Shown piece after piece: positions 43,624-53,020 of a stretch of DNA of 64,000 nucleotides. Under the pieces are notes generated by a model, which was not told the origin of the DNA, made no database searches, and was given only the letters and a program-made list of their open reading frames with translations. How positions within the stretch are numbered: position 1 is the first letter of the stretch; each line of letters starts with the position of its first letter. Source of the DNA: Bacillota bacterium (GTDB lineage: Bacteria > Bacillota > Clostridia > Lachnospirales > Lachnospiraceae); NCBI GenBank assembly GCA_023386315.1, contig JAEWJZ010000021.1, positions 1-64,000 of the forward strand, written 5' to 3'. A program made the translations under genes and the position numbers.

Positions 43624-44331
43624 TTATAACAAGCCCTCCTTTTTAACATGTCTCAGGAAGGTGCTGGAAAAATCCTGGTATTTTCGTTTGCTGATTGGAA
43701 TTGATTCTCCGTTTGCAAGATGAAGATCCATTCTGTCAAATCGGACAACATAGTCCATGTTAACAATATAACTTCTGTGGCACCGGTAAAACCGGGCAGG
43801 CAGATCCGTTTCAATGGCCTCCAGTTTTCCTGAAAATTCTGTTATGTCATTTTCTTTATGAAGTGTCACTGTTTTATTATTTACTTCAACGTATAAGAGA
43901 TCAGAGCAGGAAACGCATAAGGTTGTTTGTCCGGATCTCACTATAATGGGAGGTTCTTTCAACGGATTAAGCTGTCTGAGTACATGATCCAGCACTGCAT
44001 AGAGCTTTTGTTCGCTTACCGGCTTAATAAGATAATGTGACGCATCCACATCAAAGGACTGAAATACATATTGTTTATAGGCGGTCAGAAAAACAATTTT
44101 TGTCCGCGTATTGATCTCCCTGATTTTACGGGCAGTTTCCAGACCGGACTCTTTTCCCATTTTTATATCCAGAAAAATGATATCAGGAGCTATGCCGGAA
44201 CAAAGAAGGTTTGCACCATCTGTAAAAAGGAAAAGCCGGAAGGATATTTTCCTGGTACGAAAATATCCTTCCAGATCATTTGCAAATTCATGCATAAACT
44301 CCGCCTGGTCATCACAAAGAAATACGTTCAT
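43624..44331 (-). CDS. LytTR-family response regulator (AgrA/VirR-like)
   Basis: A 235-residue regulator. The receiver domain has DD near residue 8 (FLCDDQAEF), the phosphoacceptor in IIFLDIKMG near 55 and Lys in LIKPVSE near 105. The C-terminal LytTR DNA-binding domain spans about 140-230 (LYVEVNNKTVTLHKEN, YRCHRSYIVNMDYV). The ATG is preferred over a GTG three codons earlier because AGGAAG is then eight bases away. It pairs with the sensor kinase downstream. No autoinducer peptide or AgrB gene is adjacent. Confidence 0.9.
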   Translation of the reverse strand: MNVFLCDDQAEFMHEFANDLEGYFRTRKISFRLFLFTDGANLLCSGIAPDIIFLDIKMGKESGLETARKIREINTRTKIVFLTAYKQYVFQSFDVDASHYLIKPVSEQKLYAVLDHVLRQLNPLKEPPIIVRSGQTTLCVSCSDLLYVEVNNKTVTLHKENDITEFSGKLEAIETDLPARFYRCHRSYIVNMDYVVRFDRMDLHLANGESIPISKRKYQDFSSTFLRHVKKEGLL

Positions 44332-44354
44332 TTCATCCACTTCCTATGTAAAAA

Positions 44355-45362
44355 TTAAAGAAGAAATATATTGTTCTTCCTGCATTCTGTTCGCATTTCG
44401 GCGGGCCACATACTGGCCTGAACTTCCCCGACGTGTGCGCGGTCTAATAAAAGCATGCAGAGGCGGGACTGTCCGATTCCACCGCCAATGGTATATGGAA
44501 GTTCCCCGTTTAAAAGCATTTTGTGGTAGGGAAGTTCCTTGCGGTCTTCGCATCCGGCTTTCTTTAACTGTTCCGTCAGGGCTGTTTCATCTACGCGGAT
44601 TCCCATGCTTGAGATCTCCAGTGCACAGTTTAAATGCTCAAACCAGAAAAGAATGTCTCCATTCAGCTGCCAGTCATCGTAATCCGGTGCTCTGCCGTCA
44701 TGAGGTTTTCCACTGCCTAATTTATCCCCTATTTTCATGAGAAAGACACATCCGTGCTCTTTTGTTATGTTGTTTTCACGCTCCCTGGGCGTCAGATCCG
44801 GATAGAGGTCCTCCAGCTCCTGGGAGGTAATGAAAGTGATATCATCAGGGAGCTGCTTGACTGCCTGGGGATACTTATACCAGACTTCATGTTCCATGTG
44901 CTTGATGATCTTAAAAATAATTTTCACGGTTTCTTTTAATGTATTTTCGTTTCTTTCTTCCTTTGTAATTACCTTTTCCCAATCCCACTGGTCCACATAA
45001 CAGGAGTGAAGATTATCCAGATCCTCATCTCTGCGGATGGCATTCATATTGGTATAAAGTCCTTCTCCCGGCTGAAAACCATATTCGTGAAGTGCCATGC
45101 GTTTCCATTTGGCCAGGGAGTGTACTACTTCCATGGTTTCTCCGGGGATCCCTGAAAGATCAAACTGAACCGGACGTTCCACTCCGTTTAAATTATCGTT
45201 TAATCCGCTGCTGCGTTCCACAAATAATGGTGCGGATATCCGCTCCAGGTTCATTTCCCTGCCAAGCTCTTTTTGAAAAGTATCTCTTATGTATTTAATT
45301 GCTTCCTGAGTTTCCCTGACAGAGAGCCTGGGATCATAGTTTTGCGGTATAATCAGTTCCAT
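44355..45362 (-). CDS. asnA: aspartate--ammonia ligase
   Basis: A 335-residue enzyme that makes asparagine from aspartate and ammonia with ATP; normal length. It begins [19 protein letters not shown] and has [42 protein letters not shown] and [15 protein letters not shown], all typical of AsnA. The ATG after GAGGAG is chosen. It ends 23 bases before the LytTR regulator start on the same strand, with no terminator between. Confidence 0.96.
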   Translation of the reverse strand: MELIIPQNYDPRLSVRETQEAIKYIRDTFQKELGREMNLERISAPLFVERSSGLNDNLNGVERPVQFDLSGIPGETMEVVHSLAKWKRMALHEYGFQPGEGLYTNMNAIRRDEDLDNLHSCYVDQWDWEKVITKEERNENTLKETVKIIFKIIKHMEHEVWYKYPQAVKQLPDDITFITSQELEDLYPDLTPRERENNITKEHGCVFLMKIGDKLGSGKPHDGRAPDYDDWQLNGDILFWFEHLNCALEISSMGIRVDETALTEQLKKAGCEDRKELPYHKMLLNGELPYTIGGGIGQSRLCMLLLDRAHVGEVQASMWPAEMRTECRKNNIFLL

Positions 45363-45534
45363 GTTTTTCTCCTCTTTCAATACATACTGCTATTATGGTA
45401 TCATTGATATGAAAAACTTACAACTGCTAATTACAAAGGGCTGGGAAAGCCCAGTCTGCAAGGGGTAAAAGCATTGCATGAGCTTGTACGCTGTGATATG
45501 ATAAATGGAAGTGAAAAGAAAAGAGCAGAAAGAT

Positions 45535-46596
45535 ATGAATACGAAACGAATTATATTAAAAGACAAAGAGCATCCGGATTTAGAGCAGCTTAGGGAACCG
45601 GCGAAAATACTGCGGGAGGGCGGTCTTGTGGCCTTTCCTACGGAAACTGTTTACGGCCTTGGGGCCAATGCTTTAAACGAAGAGGCTGCAAAAAAGATTT
45701 ATGAGGCAAAGGGAAGACCATCGGACAACCCTCTCATTGCCCATATTGCAGATTTTGACGATCTGCTTCCTCTGGTAACTGAGGTTCCGGAAGCGGGGAG
45801 AAAACTCATGGAAGCATTCTGGCCGGGTCCCCTGACTTTAATTTTCCCCAAAAGCGGTCTGGTTCCCTATGGAACCACCGGCGGACTCGATACTGTGGCA
45901 GTCCGAATGCCTGCAGATCCCGCAGCATGCGCTCTGATCCGGCTGGCAGGAGTTCCCATAGCAGCTCCCAGCGCCAATACCTCCGGCCGTCCAAGCCCGA
46001 CGACTGCAGATCATGTATGGCAGGATATGAACGGAAAGATCCAGATGATTGTGGATGGCGGTGCTGTGGGAATCGGTGTGGAATCCACTATTATTGATGT
46101 TTCCGGGGACGAGCCCATGATACTCAGGCCTGGTGCGGTTACTCAGGAGATGGCTTCTGCAGTTTTAGGAAAAGAGATCTTCCTTGATCCTGCAATCACC
46201 TCAGGGCCGTTAAAAGCTGATGTAAGGCCGAAAGCGCCTGGAATGAAGTATAAGCATTATGCGCCCAAGGCAGATCTTACATTGTTTGAAGGCGGAGAGG
46301 AAACTGTGGCAGCCGCTATTAATAAACTGGTACAGGATAAACTGGAAGCAGGATACCGCGTTGGTGTAATCTGTACTGATGAGACATTATATTTATATCC
46401 ACAGGGCATGATAAGGAGCATTGGAAGCCGTGTACAGGAGGAATCCATTGCCCATAATTTATATGCAGTTCTGCGGGAGTTTGATGATTTAAATGCAGAC
46501 TATATATTTTCTGAAAGCTTTTCCAGAAATCATCTGGGACAGGCGATCATGAACCGGCTGACCAAGGCAGCAGGATACCACATTATTCAGGTTTGA
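45535..46596 (+). CDS. tsaC: threonylcarbamoyl-AMP synthase (TsaC/Sua5)
   Basis: A 353-residue Sua5-type enzyme for the tRNA modification t6A. The YrdC domain (about 10-210) shows GGLVAFPTETVYGLGANA, KGRPSDNPLIAHI, WPGPLTLI and SANTSGRPSPT; the longer Sua5 C-terminal domain (about 250-350) follows the PGMKYKHYAPKA linker. The start is taken at the second in-frame ATG; the ribosome site is weak (GAGCAGAAAG). Confidence 0.93.
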   Translation: MNTKRIILKDKEHPDLEQLREPAKILREGGLVAFPTETVYGLGANALNEEAAKKIYEAKGRPSDNPLIAHIADFDDLLPLVTEVPEAGRKLMEAFWPGPLTLIFPKSGLVPYGTTGGLDTVAVRMPADPAACALIRLAGVPIAAPSANTSGRPSPTTADHVWQDMNGKIQMIVDGGAVGIGVESTIIDVSGDEPMILRPGAVTQEMASAVLGKEIFLDPAITSGPLKADVRPKAPGMKYKHYAPKADLTLFEGGEETVAAAINKLVQDKLEAGYRVGVICTDETLYLYPQGMIRSIGSRVQEESIAHNLYAVLREFDDLNADYIFSESFSRNHLGQAIMNRLTKAAGYHIIQV

Positions 46597-46614
46597 TAAG
46601 GAGGCGCAAAAACG

Positions 46615-47109
46615 ATGACTGGAAAAAGAGAAGATTATATTACCTGGGATGAATATTTTATGGGGGTTGCAGTATTATCAGGAAAACGTTCCAAGGATCC
46701 CAGCACACAGGTAGGAGCCTGTATCGTCAGCCAGGATAATAAGATTTTATCTATGGGTTATAACGGATTTCCACTGGGATGTTCTGATGATGAATTTCCC
46801 TGGGGCAGAGAAAATGAGGCAGAGGATCCCTATAATGCCAAATATTTCTATTCCACTCACAGTGAATTAAATGCTATTCTTAATTACAGGGGAGGGAGCC
46901 TGGAAGGTTCTAAACTCTATGTAACACTTTTTCCCTGTAATGAGTGTGCAAAAGCAATCATTCAGTCTGGAATTAAAACAATTGTTTATGGTTCGGACAA
47001 ATATGCGGGAACACCCGCAGTAAATGCCTCCAAGCGTATGCTCAATGCGGCAGGTGTCCGCTATTATCAATATCAGCCATCCGGCAGAAAAATAGAGATT
47101 GAGGTTTAA
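46615..47109 (+). CDS. dCMP deaminase (ComEB-like)
   Basis: A 164-residue zinc deaminase that converts dCMP to dUMP. The zinc and catalytic motifs are THSELNAILN (HxE) and PCNECAK (PCxxC). SKDPSTQVGACIVSQDN and MGYNGFPLGCSDDEFPW are typical of the dCMP branch. AAGGAGG precedes the ATG; it starts 18 bases after tsaC. Confidence 0.93.
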   Translation: MTGKREDYITWDEYFMGVAVLSGKRSKDPSTQVGACIVSQDNKILSMGYNGFPLGCSDDEFPWGRENEAEDPYNAKYFYSTHSELNAILNYRGGSLEGSKLYVTLFPCNECAKAIIQSGIKTIVYGSDKYAGTPAVNASKRMLNAAGVRYYQYQPSGRKIEIEV

Positions 47110-47110
47110 T

Positions 47111-48871
47111 ATGAAGTTCTTACTGGCGGCGCTGAATGCCAAATATATTCACTCCAATCCGGGCGTTTACAGTTTAAAGGCTTATTCGCAGGCGTGGATC
47201 AGAGAACCGGAGCTTCGTGACGGAAGGTTTCAGATAGAAATCGGGGAATATACCATTAATAATCAGATGGATGAAATACTGAGCGATATTTATAGAAGAA
47301 AACCGGATGCAGTGGGATTCTCCTGTTACATCTGGAATATTTCCTATATTTTAGAACTGGTACGGGACCTTCCGAAAGTTCTCCCTGATGTGGAGATCTG
47401 GCTGGGAGGTCCTGAGGTTTCTTACGATGCAGCCCGGATTTTAGAAGAAGAATCTGATGTTTTCGGCATTATGATGGGAGAAGGGGAAGAAACCTTTAAA
47501 AAAGTGGTTTGCTGCTATCTGGATCAGCAGAGAAAAACTACGGGGTGGAATAAATCAGCCTTTCAGGAGATAGATGGAACCGCTGTCAGGGATAAAGATG
47601 GAAGACCGGTTATAAATCCTTTAAAATCAGCAGTTGATTTAAACAAGATTCCATTTCTGTATGAGGATATGACTGGTTTTGAAAACCGTATCGTTTATTA
47701 TGAAAGCAGCCGTGGCTGCCCGTTTTCCTGCAGCTATTGCCTGTCTTCTGTTGATAAATCTGTTCGGTTCCGTGATACGGATCTGGTATTAAAGGAGCTG
47801 GGATTCTTTCTTCAAAAAAGGGTTCCCCAGGTAAAATTTATAGACAGAACCTTTAACTGCAGCAGAGAACACTCATTTCGTATCTGGGAGTATTTAATCC
47901 AGCATGACAATGGGGTAACTAATTTCCATTTTGAAATTTCCGCGGATTTACTGAACCAGGAGGAATTACAGCTGATGTCCCGTATGAGACCAGGGTTAAT
48001 TCAGCTGGAGATCGGGGTTCAGAGTACCAATGAAACCACCATTAAGGAAATTCAACGGAGTATGGATCTGTCTGTTTTAAGGAAGAATGTTGAAATCATA
48101 AACAGTTATGGAACCATTCACCAGCATCTGGATCTGATCGCGGGACTTCCCTTTGAAAATTACGAAAGCTTTCGGCGCTCCTTTAACCAGGTCTATGATA
48201 TGAAGCCGGAACAGCTTCAGCTGGGATTTTTAAAGGTATTAAAGGGTTCCTGTATGTCACAGAAGGCAGAAGACTATGAGATCCGTTATAAGGAAAAGCC
48301 TCCGTATGAAGTCTTATCCACCAGATGGCTTGACTATGGAGAAGTTCTTAAATTAAAGGGACTGGAAGAGATGCTTGAGGTTTATGGTAACAGCGGACAG
48401 TTTCAAACGACGATGGAAGAACTTTGCAGGGAATTTCATACTCCCTTTGATATGTTTGAGGCACTGGCTGAATATTATGATAAACAGGAATTGTCAAAGC
48501 GAAGCCACAGCCGAATGGCGAGGTACGAGATATTAGATATGTTTATCGGCCTTCGGGTTCCCCAAAAGCGGCCTTATTACAGAGATCTTCTGGTATATGA
48601 CTTATATCTGAGGGAGAACTTAAAAAGCCGCCCTGATTTTTCTGCTGACCAGGAGCCTTATAAGGACCAGATAAAGGCATTTTTTGCTGATGAGGCGGTC
48701 AGGTATTGTTACTTAAAGGAAGGTTATGAGGGATTTGAAGCCAGACAGTTGATAAAGATGGCTCATATTGAGGTATTTCATAATGGAAGAGCAGTTCTTT
48801 TCGATTATAAGAGGAGAGATGCACTTTCCCATAATGCAGCAGTCCATGAGCTTGGCATATGGAGGAGATGA
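47111..48871 (+). CDS. B12-binding radical SAM protein with DUF4080
   Basis: A 586-residue protein. Residues 1-130 are a B12-binding-like domain (LLAALNAKYIHSNPGVYSL, GFSCYIWN, WLGGPEVSYD). A radical SAM core follows with the cluster motif CPFSCSYC (about 200), then a DUF4080 C-terminal region (about 370-560). Substrate unknown; the family is common in Clostridia. The start is the ATG directly after the deaminase stop; an in-frame TTG four codons earlier lies inside that gene. Confidence 0.88.
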   Translation: MKFLLAALNAKYIHSNPGVYSLKAYSQAWIREPELRDGRFQIEIGEYTINNQMDEILSDIYRRKPDAVGFSCYIWNISYILELVRDLPKVLPDVEIWLGGPEVSYDAARILEEESDVFGIMMGEGEETFKKVVCCYLDQQRKTTGWNKSAFQEIDGTAVRDKDGRPVINPLKSAVDLNKIPFLYEDMTGFENRIVYYESSRGCPFSCSYCLSSVDKSVRFRDTDLVLKELGFFLQKRVPQVKFIDRTFNCSREHSFRIWEYLIQHDNGVTNFHFEISADLLNQEELQLMSRMRPGLIQLEIGVQSTNETTIKEIQRSMDLSVLRKNVEIINSYGTIHQHLDLIAGLPFENYESFRRSFNQVYDMKPEQLQLGFLKVLKGSCMSQKAEDYEIRYKEKPPYEVLSTRWLDYGEVLKLKGLEEMLEVYGNSGQFQTTMEELCREFHTPFDMFEALAEYYDKQELSKRSHSRMARYEILDMFIGLRVPQKRPYYRDLLVYDLYLRENLKSRPDFSADQEPYKDQIKAFFADEAVRYCYLKEGYEGFEARQLIKMAHIEVFHNGRAVLFDYKRRDALSHNAAVHELGIWRR

Positions 48872-49554
48872 TGGCTAAAAAAGAGACAAAAGCGGAGAAA
48901 AGAGCCAGGGTAAACAGAGTTTTAGAGGCTCTTGACCAGGAATACGGAACGGAATATATTTGCTATTTAAACCATGAGACACCATGGCAGCTGCTGATTG
49001 CAGTTATTTTAAGTGCCCAGTGCACCGATGCCAGAGTCAATATGGTGACTGCAGATTTATTTCAAAAGTATGACTCGCCGGAGAAATTTGCAAAGGCTGA
49101 TTTAAAGGAGCTGGAGCAGGATATCCATTCCCTGGGATTTTATCATATGAAGGCCAAAAATATTATTTCCTGCTGTACGGATTTGATGGAAAAGTACGGC
49201 GGTGAAGTTCCAAAGACCATGGAGGAACTGACAAGTCTGGCGGGAGTTGGGAGAAAAACGGCTAATGTTATTCTGGGAAATATCTATTTTGAACCGAGTA
49301 TTGTGGTTGACACCCATGTAAAGCGGATATCGAAAAAACTTGGATTTGCCAAATCGGAAGATCCGGAAAAAATCGAGTATGAACTGATGGAGATACTGCC
49401 AAGAGATCACTGGATTCTGTGGAACATTCAGATTATCACGCTGGGGAGATCCATCTGCATTGCAAGAAATCCCAAATGCAGAGACTGCTTTTTAAAGGAG
49501 CTGTGTCCCGGCGCTGTGACGGGGGAAAAAGAGGAGAGGAAGAACAGGACGTGA
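48871..49554 (+). CDS. nth: endonuclease III
   Basis: A 227-residue DNA glycosylase/AP lyase for oxidised pyrimidines. The helix-hairpin-helix is LAGVGRKTANVIL with the catalytic Lys, the catalytic Asp lies in VVDTHVKRIS, and the C-terminal [4Fe-4S] site is formed by the Cys in CIARNPKCRDCFLKELC. Two ATG codons in a row (48868, 48871) follow GGAGG; the second has better spacing. It overlaps the previous gene's stop. Confidence 0.95.
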   Translation: MAKKETKAEKRARVNRVLEALDQEYGTEYICYLNHETPWQLLIAVILSAQCTDARVNMVTADLFQKYDSPEKFAKADLKELEQDIHSLGFYHMKAKNIISCCTDLMEKYGGEVPKTMEELTSLAGVGRKTANVILGNIYFEPSIVVDTHVKRISKKLGFAKSEDPEKIEYELMEILPRDHWILWNIQIITLGRSICIARNPKCRDCFLKELCPGAVTGEKEERKNRT

Positions 49555-50258
49555 TATCATCGTATGTTGCTGTGGATTTAGAAACTACCGGTCTTGACCC
49601 TAAGCGAGATAAAATTATTGAAATCGGAGCAGTGCGTGTGACCGGGGGCGAGGCAGGAGATACGTTTGAGTGCTTTGTGAATCCGTACCGGAGTCTGGAG
49701 GAACGTGTAATTTCCCTGACTGGAATTACTGACAGTCAGCTGGATCAGGCAGAGGGGATTGAAACAGTAATCGGCCGGTTCCTTGAGTTTGCAGGAAATC
49801 TGCCCATTCTGGGACATCATGTTATCTTCGATTACAGTTTTTTAAAACGCGCGGCTGTAAACAACGGATCAGGCTATGAACGGAAGGGAATTGATACGTT
49901 AAAGCTTGCAAGAAAATTTATGCCGGAAGATACTCCCAAAAGCCTTTCTGCAGCCTGCCGGTATTTCGGTATAGAAATAAAACAGAGTCACCGTGCTTTA
50001 TGCGATGCTTTCGCAGCTCATGAGCTGTATCAGGCAATGAAAAGGGAGTTCGGCCAGGCAAAATCCGAAGCGTTTGACTCAGACGTGCTGATTTATAAGG
50101 TAAAAAAGGAACAGCCGGCGTCAAACAGACAAAAAGAACACTTGCAGGATTTATTAAAATATCATAAAATAGCTTTATCTGTGCAATTGGATCATTTATC
50201 CAGAAATGAAATATCCAGAATCACGGATAAAATCATTGCACAATATGGAAGAATATAA
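49551..50258 (+). CDS. DEDDh 3'-5' exonuclease (DnaQ/PolC-like)
   Basis: A 235-residue protein whose exonuclease domain shows VDLETTGLDPKRDKIIEIG, GHHVIFDYSFL and SHRALCDAFAA, giving the DEDDh acidic residues and His. The sequence resembles the exonuclease part of PolC. A C-terminal region of about 50 residues (NRQKEHLQDLLKYHKIAL) is not recognised. The start is GTG, overlapping the nth stop (GTGA). Confidence 0.88.
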   Translation: MISSYVAVDLETTGLDPKRDKIIEIGAVRVTGGEAGDTFECFVNPYRSLEERVISLTGITDSQLDQAEGIETVIGRFLEFAGNLPILGHHVIFDYSFLKRAAVNNGSGYERKGIDTLKLARKFMPEDTPKSLSAACRYFGIEIKQSHRALCDAFAAHELYQAMKREFGQAKSEAFDSDVLIYKVKKEQPASNRQKEHLQDLLKYHKIALSVQLDHLSRNEISRITDKIIAQYGRI

Positions 50259-50273
50259 GAGAGGTGATACAAA

Positions 50274-50387
50274 ATGATTAATTTTAATAATAAGAACAAT
50301 AAGAAGTTAATGTCAGTAGTTTTAATCGTAGTCGTAGCTTTACTGATCGTAGCAATGGTACTTCCCATGATGTTCAGTTTTATGTAA
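50274..50387 (+). CDS. 37-residue single-pass membrane peptide
   Basis: Read by hand: a basic, Asn-rich N-terminus (MINFNNKNNKKL) followed by one hydrophobic helix (VVLIVVVALLIVAMVLPMMF). GAGAGGTGAT precedes the ATG with suitable spacing. It starts 15 bases after the exonuclease stop and ends 54 bases before the VanW gene. The shape recalls small membrane proteins such as Prli42 but I cannot confirm the family. Confidence 0.7.
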   Translation: MINFNNKNNKKLMSVVLIVVVALLIVAMVLPMMFSFM

Positions 50388-50441
50388 ACGTTTTTACTTG
50401 GAAGACCGCCAAGCGGAAACAATAGAGTAAGAGGAATGAAT

Positions 50442-51938
50442 ATGAAAAAGAAGACTTTGTCCATATGCCTGGCAGCCTCCTTGCTGGCAGTGGGAATCGG
50501 TTTTTTCTCACCAGCATACGTTATGGCTGATACGCTTCCGGACGGTATCTATGTCGGAGATTATAATCTGGGCGGTTTGACAGAGGAAGAAGCCGGGCAG
50601 AAAGTTCAGGGCCTGGTTAATGAAATGGAAAATCAGAAAATAACATTGGTTGTGGACGGACAGCCGGTGGAAACGACAGCTAAGGATCTGGGGTTTCATT
50701 GGAGCAACCCGGAAGCGGTTGCCCAGGCAGCGTCCTCCTGGCAGGGAGGGAATTTATTAAAGCGATATTTAAATAAAAAGGATATTGAACACAATCCTGT
50801 GATCATTCCTTTGGAGACCGCTTTGGATGACGGCAGATTAGCGTCATTTGTAGCAGAAAAATGTGCTCCAGCGGTTACGGAACCAAAGAATGCCACCATT
50901 GTCCGCCAGAATGGAGCATTTACAGTCACACCTTCTGTTATTGGAAAAACAGTAGATGTGGAAGCCACAAAGCAGGCGCTGAATGCGGCATTTGCAAATG
51001 GTTTGAAAGAGCCTGTTACGGTAAATGCGGTTGTTGCCGAAGTAAAACCGGCTATTACAACGGAAGATTTATCCACGATTCAGGATGTGCTGGGGACATT
51101 CTCCACCAACTTTTCATCCAGCGGCGCTTCCAGATCAAAAAACCTGAAGGTGGGTTCCGGTAAGATCAACGGTCATGTGCTGATGCCTGGAGAGACTTTA
51201 TCCGGTTATGACTGCATGCATCCCTTTACAGTAGGCAATGGTTACGCCACTGCTGCTGCATATGAAAACGGGCAGGTGGTTGACAGTGTGGGAGGCGGGG
51301 TATGCCAGATCGCAACTACGATTTATAATGCCGCACTCAGGGCAGAATTAGACATCAGCCAGAGACAGAATCATTCCATGGTGGTAAGCTATGTGAGACC
51401 GTCGGAGGATGCTGCAATTGCCGGAACTTATAAAGACATTAAGTTAACCAACAATTACAGCACACCAATTTATGTAGAGGGTTATACATCGGGAAAGACT
51501 CTTACCTTTACCATATACGGTAAAGAGACCAGACCCGCAAACCGAACCTTTGAATTTGTTTCAGAAACACTCAGTGTAACAGATCCGGGGGCACCAAAAG
51601 AGGTAGTGGATCCCGCTATGCCGCCTGGATCCAGAAAACAGGTTCAGTCTGCTCATAAGGGCATTAAATCACGGCTCTGGAAGATTGTATATGTAGACGG
51701 TGCAGAACAGAGCAGAGAGATTCTTCATACAGATACCTATAATCCTTCCAAGGCAATCATAAAGGTAGGTCCGGCAGCACCGGCAGTAGCAGAACCCATA
51801 CCGGTTCAGCCGTCTGAAATCCCTCAGGTTGTTACGCAGCCATCTCAGGAGACGGCACAGGCGCCTGATTCCGGAGCAGCACCAGAACCTGAATGGGAGG
51901 ATACCGGGGATAGTCCGGAAGCAGGACCGGGAGAATAA
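50442..51938 (+). CDS. secreted or anchored VanW-family protein
   Basis: A 498-residue protein. A signal peptide or anchor covers residues 1-30 (LSICLAASLLAVGIGFFSP), then a peptidoglycan-binding-like domain (IYVGDYNLGGLTEEEAGQKV), a VanW domain (VGGGVCQIATTIYNAALRA, QRQNHSMVVSYV) and a Pro/Glu/Ala-rich tail. Such proteins (YoaR-like) are cell-envelope proteins of unknown activity. The ATG at 50442 is preferred to one two codons earlier on ribosome-site spacing. Confidence 0.88.
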   Translation: MKKKTLSICLAASLLAVGIGFFSPAYVMADTLPDGIYVGDYNLGGLTEEEAGQKVQGLVNEMENQKITLVVDGQPVETTAKDLGFHWSNPEAVAQAASSWQGGNLLKRYLNKKDIEHNPVIIPLETALDDGRLASFVAEKCAPAVTEPKNATIVRQNGAFTVTPSVIGKTVDVEATKQALNAAFANGLKEPVTVNAVVAEVKPAITTEDLSTIQDVLGTFSTNFSSSGASRSKNLKVGSGKINGHVLMPGETLSGYDCMHPFTVGNGYATAAAYENGQVVDSVGGGVCQIATTIYNAALRAELDISQRQNHSMVVSYVRPSEDAAIAGTYKDIKLTNNYSTPIYVEGYTSGKTLTFTIYGKETRPANRTFEFVSETLSVTDPGAPKEVVDPAMPPGSRKQVQSAHKGIKSRLWKIVYVDGAEQSREILHTDTYNPSKAIIKVGPAAPAVAEPIPVQPSEIPQVVTQPSQETAQAPDSGAAPEPEWEDTGDSPEAGPGE

Positions 51939-51947
51939 GTACAGACG

Positions 51948-52523
51948 ATGAGACGGATTGAAAGAGAGAATACGGGAACGGTAAAGCCGGGGCAGGATCT
52001 TGTGACAGCAGGATTTGCAGGATTAGCCGGGACGGTGAAAATAGTAAGAGAAAGAGAAGGAGAACTGCATCAGTGGTTCTCCTCGCAATATATTAACCGG
52101 ATTTTAAATGGGGAATTTTTATTACCGGTGAAAGAACCGGAGTTTTTTAAGAATCTGGGAGCAACTGAATGGGAACCGGTACTTGAGGGTGGAATATTAA
52201 AGGCTCTCTGGGATTTATCCGGTGCATATATGACGGGCATTCGTTTTGACCTCCATAAAATTCCTGTAAGGCAGGAAACGATAGAGGTTTGTGAGAGATA
52301 TGATTTAAACCCATACCGGCTTTTCTCTGATGGCTGCTTTGTATTGGCAGCAGATAACGGTGGAGATTTAGTATCTGCCTTAAAAGAGCATGGGCTGGAA
52401 GCTGCGGTCATCGGGAAAGTGACAGGCGGCATCAAACGGATTATTGTTCATGAAGACGGGATTGGTTATCTGGACCGCCCTTCAGAGGACGAACTTTATA
52501 AAGTAATATCCAAAAAAAGGTAA
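51948..52523 (+). CDS. stand-alone AIR synthase C-terminal (AIRS_C) domain protein
   Basis: A 191-residue protein that matches only the C-terminal half of the AIRS/HypE/ThiL superfamily: VKPGQDLVTAGFAGLAGTV near the start, LWDLSGAYMTGIRFDL, NPYRLFSDGCFVLAAD and AAVIGKVTGG near the end. The N-terminal ATP-binding half is absent and is not encoded directly upstream. It may be a domain that works with a partner, or a remnant kept for another use. It starts 9 bases after the VanW gene; the ribosome site is poor. Confidence 0.78.
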   Translation: MRRIERENTGTVKPGQDLVTAGFAGLAGTVKIVREREGELHQWFSSQYINRILNGEFLLPVKEPEFFKNLGATEWEPVLEGGILKALWDLSGAYMTGIRFDLHKIPVRQETIEVCERYDLNPYRLFSDGCFVLAADNGGDLVSALKEHGLEAAVIGKVTGGIKRIIVHEDGIGYLDRPSEDELYKVISKKR

Positions 52524-52537
52524 ATCGGAGGTAGGAT

Positions 52538-53020
52538 ATGAGAGAAAAGATACTGGCAATTATTGAAAAAAACAGCAGAATTGATTTAAAGGATCTGGCG
52601 GTTCTTCTTGGAGAAAGTGAAGCAGCAATTGCTAATGAGATTGCCGATATGGAAAAGGAACATATCATCTGCGGATATCATACCCTGATTAACTGGGATA
52701 ATACCAGCGATGAAAAGGTCGTAGCCTTAATTGAGGTAAAGGTTACACCGCAAAGGGGTATGGGTTTTGACAAGATTGCAGAACGCATCTATCAGTACAG
52801 CGAGGTTAATGCGGTTTATTTAATGTCAGGAGCCTTTGATTTCACCGTATTTATTGAAGGAAAGACGATGAGAGCAGTAGCACAGTTTGTATCTGAGAAA
52901 CTTTCCCCCATGGAATCCGTACTGAGCACAGCCACCCATTTTGTATTGAAGAAGTATAAGGATCACGGGACGGTTCTTGCGGAAGAAACACCCGATGAAA
53001 GGATGTTGATTACGCCGTGA
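52538..53020 (+). CDS. Lrp/AsnC-family regulator
   Basis: A 160-residue regulator with an N-terminal helix-turn-helix (RIDLKDLAVLLGESEAAIAN) and a C-terminal RAM/ACT-like domain (KVVALIEVKVTPQRGMGFD, YLMSGAFDFTVFIEGKT). It probably senses an amino acid. The stop overlaps the start of the aminotransferase gene, and this pairing is common in Firmicutes. GGAGGT precedes the ATG. Confidence 0.9.
   Translation: MREKILAIIEKNSRIDLKDLAVLLGESEAAIANEIADMEKEHIICGYHTLINWDNTSDEKVVALIEVKVTPQRGMGFDKIAERIYQYSEVNAVYLMSGAFDFTVFIEGKTMRAVAQFVSEKLSPMESVLSTATHFVLKKYKDHGTVLAEETPDERMLITP

Noticed and set aside
45422..45481. A 19-codon peptide (MKNLQLLITKGWESPVCKG) before tsaC
   Set aside because: It has no ribosome site and lies in an ordinary promoter region; too short to support.
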